The notes beneath the pieces were generated by a model, which was not told the DNA's origin, searched no databases, and worked only from the letters and a program-made list of their open reading frames with translations. Below are positions 1-12,090 of a stretch of 64,000 nucleotides of DNA, piece after piece; within the stretch, counting starts at the first letter, position 1, and each line of letters opens with the position of its first letter. This stretch comes from Rhea pennata. Taxonomy: Eukaryota > Chordata > Aves > Rheiformes > Rheidae. A program made the position numbers and the translations under genes. Location: assembly GCF_028389875.1 (NCBI RefSeq), contig NC_084687.1, forward strand, positions 5,802,157 to 5,866,156. Reading direction: 5' to 3'.

Positions 1-900
1 ACCGTCCTCCGCGATCGCCTAACCGCCGCCCGCGACGCCCCGTGACTATGAGACACCGGCGGAGCTCTTGCAGGAGGCAGGGCCGCGGGACGACGCGCGG
101 CCGAAGGCAGGAGAGGAAGCGGCGAGCCGCCCGGCGAGCGCGCGGCGGCGAGCGCGGCCGCGGCGGGGAGGCAGCGCGCGTCCCGGCAGCCGAGCCGCTC
201 GCCCGCCGCTGCCGCCGCTGCGCGCGGGACGGAGGGAGCCCCGCTCGCGGGCCGTGCCCGGCGGCTCCTCGGTCCGCCAGGAGTTAACTCGCGGGGCCGC
301 GCCGCTGCAGGAGCCGCGCAGACCTTTGCCCGACAGGCGGTTGTGCCTTATCTGCTGTGTGCCCGGATAAAGCACAATTAAAGTCAATACAGGAAACGCT
401 CATGGAGGCCGCCGGGGGTCGGTGGCGCGGTCAGCATGCCCGAGCCGGGCACGCACGGCCTCCCGGAGCCCGCGCCGCCCACTTTGCCGCCAGCCCGGAG
501 TTTCCCAGGCTGGTCAATCCGGGAAAGCGCCCGGCTGCAAAGCTCGGCTCCGGCCGCGGATGCCGCCGGAGCTCGGCGGGGTCGTGGTCGCCCTGTCCCG
601 GAGGTCGGCCGGCCCCGAGCCCCCGGCGCCGCTCGTGTGGGCGGGCTGCTGCCCTGGCAGAGCCGAGGGGCCTCGCGGAGCAGCGAGCAAGGAGGACGGA
701 GCGGAGCCGCCGCGCTTCTCCGTGCGCTTTCCCGGGGGCCGGCGCTGCCCGGAGCGCAGCTCCGGGGCTTTCGGGGCTACGGGGGCAGGCAGCCCGCGCC
801 CGGGGGGGGCTCGGCGTGCCGCAGCGGCCGCGGCTGGCCGAGGGCCGGCCCGTATTCCCGCGCGCGGGGCTTACGCCGCCGCGTAACGACCGCGAGGCGA
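1..900. promoter_or_regulatory. CpG-rich region beyond the CTSE 3' end, with two GATA motifs
   Basis: The first 900 bases are very GC- and CpG-rich, as in a CpG island. Long open frames on both strands are by-products of the GC content and resemble no protein I know. Two GATA motifs sit close together in opposite orientation: CTTATCTG at 347-354 (CAGATAAG on the minus strand) and GGATAAAG at 365-372. The island could be the promoter or first exon of a neighbouring gene to the left, or a regulatory element of CTSE. The sequence alone does not decide. Confidence 0.45.
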
Positions 901-935
901 GAAGGACGCCGGACGCTTCCCGTCTTCTCAGAGTC

Positions 936-941
936 TTTATT
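936..941 (-). terminator. CTSE: CTSE polyadenylation signal
   Basis: TTTATT on the plus strand reads AATAAA on the minus strand, 276 bases past the CTSE stop codon. Cleavage would be expected near 910-925. The 3' UTR also contains a T-rich run on the minus strand (the A run at about 953-967). Confidence 0.75.
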
Positions 942-1216
942 GGCCCGTGCTTAAAAAAAAAAAAAAAATAAAAAAGGAGAATCTCCAAAATGCTTCCACA
1001 AAGCTGCCCAAGACATTTTTACATTTAGCATGAAACCGCCTCCGGGCAGGTGCTGGACTTCCATCGTGCCCTTCAGCCGAGGCCCCAGGGTGTCTCCACC
1101 ACCTCCAAGTGGGGACACTCAGGCATGTAGCGAAATTAAGCGACTTGCCGAAGGCAGTGGCCACAAACGCGACCCAGCGGCTCCCTTTCCTCCCCGTCCC
1201 ATTAGCTGCTGCAGCC

Positions 1217-4118
<2,902 letters not shown>

Positions 4119-4189
4119 GCCGGCGGCCGGGCACTGCCGCTCGCCGGGGCCGGGGCCGGGCTCGGCGGCAGCGCCGCGGCGGCCTCGCT

Positions 4190-4196
4190 CTTATAG
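4190..4196 (-). promoter_or_regulatory. CTSE: CTSE TATA box
   Basis: CTTATAG on the plus strand reads CTATAAG on the minus strand, 72 bases upstream of the CTSE ATG (4118). This predicts a start site near 4160-4165 and a 5' UTR of about 45 bases. A second GATA motif (GATAAC, 4230-4235) lies just upstream. Confidence 0.6.
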
Positions 4197-5292
4197 CGGC
4201 AGGCCCGGCCCCGGCCCCAGCACGCCGGCGATAACGCCGCGCTCCGTGTGTCAACACCGCGCTCCCTCGAATGAATCACCGGCCGCGTACCGGCCCGGGC
4301 GGGCGCGGGCGCCTCCGGCTCCGCGGGCAGAGCAAACCCGCCCCGCTCCCCGGCCGCCGCGGGGTTTGCGCCCGGCTGCTCCCGTCCCAGCCTGGTGCGA
4401 TAACTTTATCAACTCGCACGATACAATTGAGCGCGGCCGTTTGCTTTCTACTAACTTGTTAATGAAAGGGGTTTTTGCAAAGCTGCTCAGAGGCAGCTGC
4501 CCTGGGGCACAAGCGCCGTCGCTCCGGCTTCAAAGCTGAAAGTCCTGTTGCGACACCCAGCCCGGGGGGTCACGGAGCCGCCGCGACAGGCGTGAGTACG
4601 AGGCGCCGTACGGAGGGCTGGACGCTTCCACCGCGATAACGTGTGTACTGGGAGAAATCCACTGGATCATAGGTTTTGCAGAAATTCCCAAGTGTGTGCT
4701 GGTAGAATGCGAAAATTAAAGAGGTCAAAGCTCTCGTTTAAAATTTTGTGAGGTTTAGCACATGGCTTTCTGCTTTTATTTAGTTCTTTAGAAAATCATT
4801 TTAAAACCCAAGCTCTAAAAGTTAAATCAGAAGTTATATTTCAGGGGAAACATGTGGGTTTTCCCCCCTCAGGGGGTTTGGCAGCCGGCGCAGGGCGCAG
4901 CTCCCCGGTCCCTGCCAGGCTCGCTCAGCAAAGCGGCGGAAAGGGGCAGCTCCCGGCGGGCTCGCGGCCGCTCCTCGCCGCCGGCTCTGCTCCGACCCGG
5001 GATTGGGGCGGCGGCGGCGCCTCGGAGCCCGGGCTGCTAATAACAGAGCGGAAAAGGCGCCTGGGTGCAGCAGCGGTTTAATGCAGAGCGACCGCCAGCC
5101 GCCGCCGCGTCCCGGGTCTCCGACGCCTGCAGGAACCGGACGCGAAGCTGTTTCGGTCCGTGCCCCTCTGCGCGCTCGTCTTGGCGTAGGCTGGACGCCG
5201 GCCACGCGCCGAACAGGGAACCGCGTGCACGGCGCCGCCCCGGCGCTCCGTGCCCCGCTCACTTTCAGAAAACTGTCTTCAGGCTAAAAATA

Positions 5293-5295
<3 letters not shown>

Positions 5296-5338
<43 letters not shown>

Positions 5339-5347
5339 TTTTTTTTT
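5296..5347. repeat. (CT)n followed by a poly-T run
   Basis: About seventeen CT dinucleotides (5296-5330) run directly into about 17 T. It is a simple polypyrimidine microsatellite. Confidence 0.95.
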
Positions 5348-6066
5348 GGATTTCCTTTAGTTTAGCCACTTCCACTATTAGCCAGGACTGATTCAAATTG
5401 CACCCGAGTAGCATTTACGGAAAAAAATCTTTTTTTCCCTCTGCTTATCAAACGCATCTTTTATCTGTTAATCTGTTTACGTGTCACTGAGGGTTTGAAT
5501 GAGTGGAGCTCTGTGATGGCAGGGAGGCGCTGAGACAACAGCAAAAAAGAAAAAAAAAAACACGGCACTTGCCTCTCTGGTAAAGCAGACGGACAAGGCC
5601 AGGCTTTCTGGTGCTCGGAAATTTATTTATTTGTTTACTGACGGATACGTTTAGCTAGGGGCAGCGGGATGGACGCCGGCGGGATTGCACGGGGCAGGCA
5701 CGCTCGTGCTGGCCCGGCCGCGCTCCCGGCTCGCAGAAGCAGCTTGAAAAGCTGGATTCGGAGTCCCTGTCCTTGCCTTGAAACGAACCCGCTCGTGTGG
5801 CCGTGCAAAGTCAACCACGCTGCGCCGAGCGGCGGGTCTGGCACGAGAAAACAGAGCGGCGAGACGCTTCGGCTGCCTGCAGGCTGCCCGACGTCGGCCG
5901 TGTTTGGCCCTCGCTGGGAGACGCCTCGGGGCGCGGGGCCGCGCGGAGGGGCCGCGGCCGGAGCCGGTCCTCGCCGCCGCGTCCCGCCGCGGCCGCGCTG
6001 CCCTTGCTGCGCCCATGGCACTCTTCCTCCCCGCGTGCTTCCGGCCCCTGAAGCACCGCAGTTTTT

Positions 6067-6166
6067 ACCCTATTTGGCTGTTTTTTTTTTTTTTTTTTTA
6101 CCCTAATTGGTTGGGTTTTTTTAAACCCTAATTGGTTGTTTTGTTTTGTTTTAACCTGTTTGGCTG
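6067..6166. repeat. Degenerate minisatellite with four ACCCTAATTGG-like units
   Basis: Four related 14-base cores separated by T-rich spacers: ACCCTATTTGGCTG (6067-6080), ACCCTAATTGGTTG (6100-6113 and 6125-6138) and a diverged ACCTGTTTGGCTG (6154-6166). Start-to-start spacings are 33, 25 and 29. The two middle units carry a CCAAT core on the minus strand. Confidence 0.8.
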
Positions 6167-6600
6167 CTTTTTGCCCAGTTGAGTGGCACGTCCGGCTCGC
6201 CACGCTCCGGGCCCGGAGCCGCCGGGAATTCCCACGGCCGCCTCCAGGTAAAGCCCCGCCGGGCGCCGCAGGGGCCCCCGCAGAGCGGAGGGGCTTTCCA
6301 CGGGGACGGGAGCGGGCGCCGGCGCGGCTTGGGGTCCGCGGCGGCCGCGCTGGACCGGCGCGGGGGGGCCGGACCCCGGCGGCGCTGCCGTCGCCCGAGC
6401 CCGTCCCCTGGGTTCGCTTGCTTCTGCACCGGCCACGCGCTTCTCGGCTTTGTGGCTCGGCGTCCAGCCGGGAGCGAGCTCTCTGGAGCCGCGATTCGAT
6501 CCCGGTAACTGTTGGAGAGGGGGTTGATGTCGCAGGAGCTGGGGACGGGGGCTCGCGGCACGTTGCCTGACAAACCAGAAAGTACGCGTGCTAGCAGACG

Positions 6601-8168
6601 TCTTCAAAAACAGATACTTCAATGCACGTGTGTGTATAATCTCTTCGATCTCTCTCTAACCCCCTCTAAGCAAAGAAGCTGCCTGCTGCTGATATTTGGA
6701 TACGGGTCTTATTTTGCAATTTCCTTTTGAACAGCTCGCGCCTCAGATGCTTATCTGCTGCAGCAGCATCTCCCACCCCGCAGTAGGAAATGAGCCAGTT
6801 AATGACAGCCGGCTAAGAAGGATATTCGGGGACGTACCAGTGCAATAAGGGAAGGGAAAAACTCCAGCAAGAAATGGACATTTAGCTTGGCAGTTGCCAA
6901 ACTGTCTGGGTAAGTGGAATTTCACAGGAGACTGGTGAGATTATCTGAAAAGCTTTTGATGGAGGACTTCTAGCAGTCTGTCACGGGGGAGAATACATAA
7001 CCTGCTCCATAGGATGGATAATGTCTTTGCTCTTATTATCTATCTGTCTATCAAACACACTATAAGGCTCCTTTAATCAGGATATCAAAGCCTTGGTTAA
7101 AAATACCTCCCTATGGCAGCCATTTATGAACAGTTAGGGCGTATAGGTATTGGTCTACGATTTAAAGTGCTTTTTTTTGCAAGTCAGAGCTCACAAGATG
7201 GATGCGACCTGAATGCTGCCCATTGCTCTGAAGCTGCCTTTCCTTGACGACTGTGGCCCAAAGCTCCAAGCCAAAGGCACACATATTTTTTGATTATGTG
7301 CCTTAAGGTCCATTAACTTCAATAAGATTTAAGTATGTCATTCAAATTAAATATGAGGGGCTTCAAATGCAGCTAACTCTTCCCAATTCCTTAATTTTCC
7401 CTGGGATTTGGGAAACCTACTTGCTTAGTCACTGCGACAAATCCCGTCCGAAGTGTTGGGATGAGCCGGGGCTTGTCCAGCAGTCAGTTAATGCCAGGCG
7501 CTCCCGAGCAAAATTTTTTGTGAAGGAGAAGAAGGAGAGAGAAGAGAAGAGAAGAGAAGAGAAGAGAAGAGAAGAGAAGAGAAGAGAAGAGAAGAGAAGA
7601 GAGAAGAGGAGAAGAATTAAAGCACGAAGAACAAGTTTCGGGCCGTTTTTCGGTGCTGCGGTGGAGCTCACAAGCTCCGGCCGCGTGTCAGACCCGACTG
7701 CGGTGGGCACGGTACTGGCGGGTAGAGGTTTGTTGCTGGGAGTAAGGGAGTGCGTGGGAGGGGGGCCGTACCCGCAGTGCGAGCTGAGCGCAGAGTCTAG
7801 GCAAAGCTCGATGCGTTTGCTTTTTGCAAGCGCTGTCTGCAGCAGTGGACCATGCTCTCAAATGCTGAGTCTCATCTTTAGCTGATGTGCAGTGGCGTTA
7901 AACTCGATGGGAAAACGTAGGCTGCCATCACGCTGGTGATTTCGCACCCAAACCTCTTCTGCACGGGTCGCCCCGTTGCTTTGGAGCCCCTCGCCAGCGC
8001 AGTCCCTGCTCTTTGCCCTGCGGCATCACTCGGCTGGGTCTCTCCCCGCGCCACGGCGAAATCGCAGCACGGTGAGGTGATAACTCCTGCTGGCTCGCTG
8101 CAGCGGGGCGCGTGGGGTGCCGCGGGGCGGGCAGGGCGCTGCCGGCTCAGGCGCCTGTCTCCCCCCAG
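6601..8168. other. RHEX upstream flank, no gene seen
   Basis: Mostly AT-rich DNA with no recognisable coding exon. It holds GATA motifs at 6750-6757, 6941-6947 and 8079-8084, the purine microsatellite at 7522-7616, and moderately CpG-rich patches at about 7630-7800 and 7960-8160. A non-coding first exon of RHEX may lie here or further upstream but cannot be placed. Confidence 0.5.
7522..7616. repeat. (GAAGA)n purine microsatellite
   Basis: A 95-base all-purine tract. Its core is about twelve perfect AAGAG pentamers (7540-7600), flanked by imperfect GAAGGAGAA units. It creates a spurious Lys/Glu/Arg-rich open frame on the plus strand and a Phe/Ser/Leu-rich one on the minus. Confidence 0.95.
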
Positions 8169-8217
8169 GAAGCTCTGCAGCTCGCCGAGCCGAGCGCGGC
8201 CCCGAGGCGCCGGCAGG

Positions 8218-10464
8218 ATGGACTGCTCCCCGTGGTGAGTGCGGGGCGCCCGGCCCCTCGCCGGCCGCCGGGGACGAGCGTCGCTCCGGGTCGTAAATGC
8301 CCTAAAGCTGAAGGAAAACCCCTGCTATGGGACCCCTCTCTCCTGCATTTTGCAAACCGGGAGCCGGGGGCCGCAGCCGCTTGCGCCTCACCGCATCGGG
8401 CACCGGCCCTTGCTGGGCGGCTGCAGCCCCCTTGGCGGGTCAAATCGCGCCTGATTTTCACTGTAAACTGGGCAATTTTGTCGTCTTTGCTGGCTGCATG
8501 TGACAGATGCGCAGGCTCGGACAGGCCTCACGGGTTTGGCCAGACGCACCGGGGAAGCCACAGGCGCAGCTTGCATTTTGCAGAGCGGCTGCACGGGCCC
8601 CACTGGAAACCAGGCTGGCAAAAGCCCCTCTCCAGGCGGGCACCCGGAGCAGGGGGCAAGAGCCACTTGGAAAAGAAGCACCAGACTTTTTGGGGTGCAT
8701 CACCTTAAAAACAAAAAGCAAACCCCAAAAATCCTAGCAACAAGCCTTGCTCTAAAGCATGCTTTCGAGCAGTGTCAGCCAAGGAGTACATGAAAGATTT
8801 AGAGCAATCCAGTTATTTTTGCCACAGAGACAAAGTGTTTTTCTCCCGGGCAGGTGGGTGCTTGTCACCATCGCCGCCGTGACCTCGGTCTTGCACGCTC
8901 TCTTCTTAGCGATGCTGTACATCATGCTCAGCAGGAAAATAGGTAATTAGGTGTCTTACCGGCGGTGTGTTGCAGCCCCGGGTCGCGGCAGTGACGAGTA
9001 GCAGCAGGGCAGGTGGTGGCAGCGGCTGAAACGCGGCGCCTGGGCCGTGCGAGCCGGGCAGCTGCGGGCGTCGCGGTGCCGGGGGCTCTGCCCCTTCGCT
9101 CCCACAGCCTTTTCACTGTTTTGTTGTTGCTGTTGTTAGTAAAGTGGAAAATTAGCCTCAGAATTAACGCTTCCTGTTGCAAAAGGTTAATTCGGGTGAA
9201 ACCACGTTTTGCATCAGGGAAATTTTCCCAAGTAACAGCACTGGCCGCGTTGGTAGTGCAAACAGCTCCGCCCGGGCCCTGGGCCGAGCTGGGTTGGAGC
9301 TTGCACGGGGAGAGGGGAGACACAGAGATTCACACCCCAGTGCTCCGTCACGGGAGACCTGGGCGCACGTTTCCTCCTCCCTGCAGTGCAGCTCACAGAT
9401 ACGTGTGCATGCTGGGAAGTAACAACTTTGATGCAGCTGCTGTATAAAACGCCTGGGAACGGCTCCCGGCCAGGGCAGCCCTGGGGCAGCCGGGAAGCAA
9501 AGTACCCCAGATGGGACGAGTGCGGAAAATGGGGTTTTTTTTAGTACTTGGCAGGGCCGTGCCGGGAGGGCGGGCGCTGACGCGCGTGTCCCTGGCAGAG
9601 CATCTCCGCGGCGGCGAGGCCGGCGGCGGGCCGGCGGCGAAGCCCGAGCAGCCCCCAGCGCTGGTGCCGGCGGGGGGAGCGGCGCCGCGGGAAGCCTACG
9701 CCGGTAAGGGGGGTCCCGGGCCGAACCGCGTGGCTGTTGCCGGCTGCGGGAGCGGGGGGAAGCGCGGCGCTGATGGCACGTCTGGCACGAGAACCGGCGC
9801 CTTTCGCTTGCGTGGCGGCTGCTCTCGCTGCTCCGGGGCGGACGGACAGACGGACGGCGAGGAAGGGCGGCGGTGGGGAAGCGCTGAGCTGCGGCGCGGG
9901 GAAATCGCCCGGAGGAAATGGGGCCCTTCTGCTGCTCGCTCGCTCCAGTCGCCGTTTCTTTCCCCCTAATTATTTCTCGTTTCCGATCCCCACGGAGACG
10001 GTAACATTCCCTGTTTTTCAAGGAGGCAGCGACACCTCTTCGGAGACGTCCGACGACTCGGACAGCGGCCCGACGGGCCGGCAGGTCAGGGAGCACCGGG
10101 TTAAAATCGCTCGGTCGCGTTAAAAGAAGCGCCAGCACCGCGGCTGGCGCATCGCCCGCGGGGCGGCACGGCGGCGGGCTGCGCGGCTCCGCTCCGGCTT
10201 CGCCCCGGCTTTGCCCTGGCTTCGCCCTGGCTTCGCCCCGGCGATGCTGATGCCGGCTTGCCCCCGCCGCGCCAGGTCCCGCTCTCGGAGGAAAGCGTCA
10301 GCTACAGCACGCTGCGCTTCGCCGGGAGGGCTGCGGACTACGAGAACATGAGGACGGGGGCGGACTACGTCAACGTGGACCCCAAGAAGAAGCAAGTCGA
10401 CTTCTGGGCTTGCTCCAGCCCCGTGGCGGCCAAGTCCCCGGAGTACACGGAGGTGAAGCTGTGA
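8218..10464 (+). CDS. RHEX: RHEX, single-pass erythroid signalling adaptor (5 coding exons)
   Basis: RHEX (human C1orf186) is a small plasma-membrane protein that associates with the EPO receptor and GRB2 to promote erythroid expansion. Coding exons are 8218-8234, 8854-8942, 9599-9703, 10023-10084 and 10276-10464. All junctions are GT/AG and in phase, giving 153 residues (human 172). The start exon opens at acceptor 8169, so the 5' UTR is spliced. After a short luminal N-terminus (MDCSPW), residues 7-30 form one membrane helix. A Gly/Pro/Ala-rich linker and an acidic Ser-rich patch (SDTSSETSDDSDS) follow. The C-terminus carries four tyrosines: VSYSTL (ITIM-like, Tyr101), YENM (Tyr113), YVNV (Tyr122) and EYTEV (Tyr148). 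The human order is YTQV, YENI, YVNV, EYDQV. Identity rests on this pattern and on position between CTSE and AVPR1B. The 3' end may use CATAAA at 10634-10639. Confidence 0.93.
10196..10239. repeat. 11-bp x4 minisatellite in the last RHEX intron
   Basis: Four tandem copies of GGCTTYGCCCY start at 10196, 10207, 10218 and 10229, ending 36 bases before the acceptor of the last RHEX exon. The spacing is exact and the variation is only C/T changes. Confidence 0.88.
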
Positions 10465-12090
10465 CCGCCGGGGGCCCCCGCGGCCGCCCCGGCCGTGGCG
10501 GGGTCCCTCCGCCCACGGGAACGTGCCGCCGCTCCTCGAGACCCCAACCCACGGCTCCAAACATCCCAGCTGGGCTGGCATCTCCTTTGAGGCCCCCCCA
10601 CCTTTTCTTTTAATTTACTTTGCTGACAGCTGCCATAAAAATCCTTCCAAATACGGTTTCTGTACCAGCTTTGCCCTTCCTCTTCGCGCAGCGCTGCCGC
10701 TTGCGCCCAGGAGCGGGCGCCGGGGCCGGGGCTGAGCCGCGGCCGCCGCTCGCTGCTCCGTCCCGGCCCCGTCCCGGCGGCGCGCGGCCGTGCCTTATAT
10801 TTACCTTGCGACAACGTGACGGTCCCGGCTCCGGTCAGCCCTTCGCTTTCGGCAGCGCCGGGGCCGGCTCAGTGGCGCGGCGCGGCCAGCCGCCGCTCTG
10901 CCCCGACGTTTCGCGCTTTCCTCAGCCGGTCGCTGCAGTCCCCGAGGGCGACGCTGCAGTCGTCCCCCGGCGGGCCGCGGCTCGGCGCTCCCGCGCTCGC
11001 CGGGGTAAGCTCGGGCAGGCGAAGCGGGCGCGCGGCGGGGGCGGCTCTCTGCTCCGGGGGGCCGCTGCCCCCCGCCGGCTCCCGCGCTCCGGGCCGCCTT
11101 CGAGCCCAGGAGCAGCCGGAGGAGCGCGGCCGGCCCTGCCGAGGGCTGCGGCTCGGAGTCCCGGCTGCAAAAGCGAAAGCCCCGGAGAATCGGTCTCGGG
11201 AATTAGAGATGAGATCAAAAGCAGCCACTGAGCAATAGCGGGAGTTTCTGGAAGAATTGGTTCAAATGCTTCGGGACAGAGTGAAAATAATTCCAGAGCT
11301 CAGAACATTTTGCTCTTCAAATGTCCGATTTTTTGCAGGTTCAGCCTTTGAGGACGGAACAAGGCACCTCGCTGCTGTGTGCATCCTGCAGTGCGCCGCT
11401 CGCGCTTGCGCTCCCCCTGGCCAGGCCGCTGCCGTCGCAGACATCCGCAGGGAAAAGGGCCGGGCGGGAGCGGGGCCGGGGGCAGCAGCCCTGGGTGCTT
11501 TCTTGGCTAAAGAAGATAAACACGGTGGTAAATTGCAAGGAGCTCGTTAGCGTGGTGCAGCAGCGGGTCGGCGGCACGTGGTGGCTGGGGCTGGCGCTCG
11601 GCCGGGACCCCTGCAAGCAGCTCCCAGGGGATCCCGGCACGGCGACCGGGAGCAGGCAGCGGTGCCGGCGGAGCGGGCTGCAAACCCACGGCGGGGCGAC
11701 GCGAGCGGGTCCCGGGGAAGGGCCGGAAAAGCTGCGTTTGCTGGGGAGGGGAGATGGGCATCGTGCCTGCAGGCGGCTCCCGGGCAGACGAGGCCCCGCT
11801 GCCTCCTGCATCGGTCCCGGTGGCTTTTCCAGCCTGCTGCCTGCAGCCGTTACATCCCCGGGGCGCCGGTGCCTCCAAAAAGGCCGCAGGCAAGCGTGAC
11901 GCAGTGTGGCGAGGGGCAGCGTGCCCAGCAGCTGAGCATGCAAAGAAAAGGCAGCAGCACAGCGATGCTGCCTGGGTTAAGCGCAGAGCAGCCTGCAAAA
12001 CAAAATGCTGCCAAGGGGGGTGGGGGAGAGGGACGCCCCCGCAGCGCCCACATCCCCCAGGGCGGAGGGATGCGCGGGGCACGCGGCAGC
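10465..12090. other. RHEX-AVPR1B convergent intergenic region
   Basis: RHEX and AVPR1B point towards each other across 1.6 kb of GC-rich sequence. It holds their 3' UTRs and a CpG-dense block at about 10690-11190. Long open frames on both strands reflect GC content and match nothing I recognise. The island has no gene assigned. Confidence 0.5.

Larger units (their letters stand above)
4197..6600. promoter_or_regulatory. CTSE/RHEX divergent intergenic region with GATA cluster
   Basis: This GC-rich stretch separates CTSE (minus) from RHEX (plus). Core GATA motifs (GATAA or TTATC) were read at 4230-4235, 4399-4404, 4406-4410, 4635-4640, 5445-5450 and 5461-5466. More follow at 6750-6757 (a perfect CAGATAAG on the minus strand), 6941-6947 and 8079-8084. 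CpG-dense blocks lie at about 4850-5250, 5650-6050 and 6190-6560; one may hold the non-coding first exon of RHEX. In mammals CTSE is reported to be under GATA1 control and RHEX is an erythroid gene, so shared erythroid elements are plausible. This is inference, as GATA cores are common. Confidence 0.45.

Noticed and set aside
357-988. Long open frames of 150-200 residues in the first kilobase, both strands
   Set aside because: All are Arg/Ala/Gly/Pro-rich, overlap each other on both strands and match no family. They are GC-content artefacts.
6100-6138. Interstitial telomeric repeat
   Set aside because: CCCTAA occurs only once per 25-33-base unit and never in tandem hexamers.
7429-7885. Protein with an RREEKRREEK-like repeat
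   Set aside because: The repeat is the direct translation of the (GAAGA)n microsatellite.
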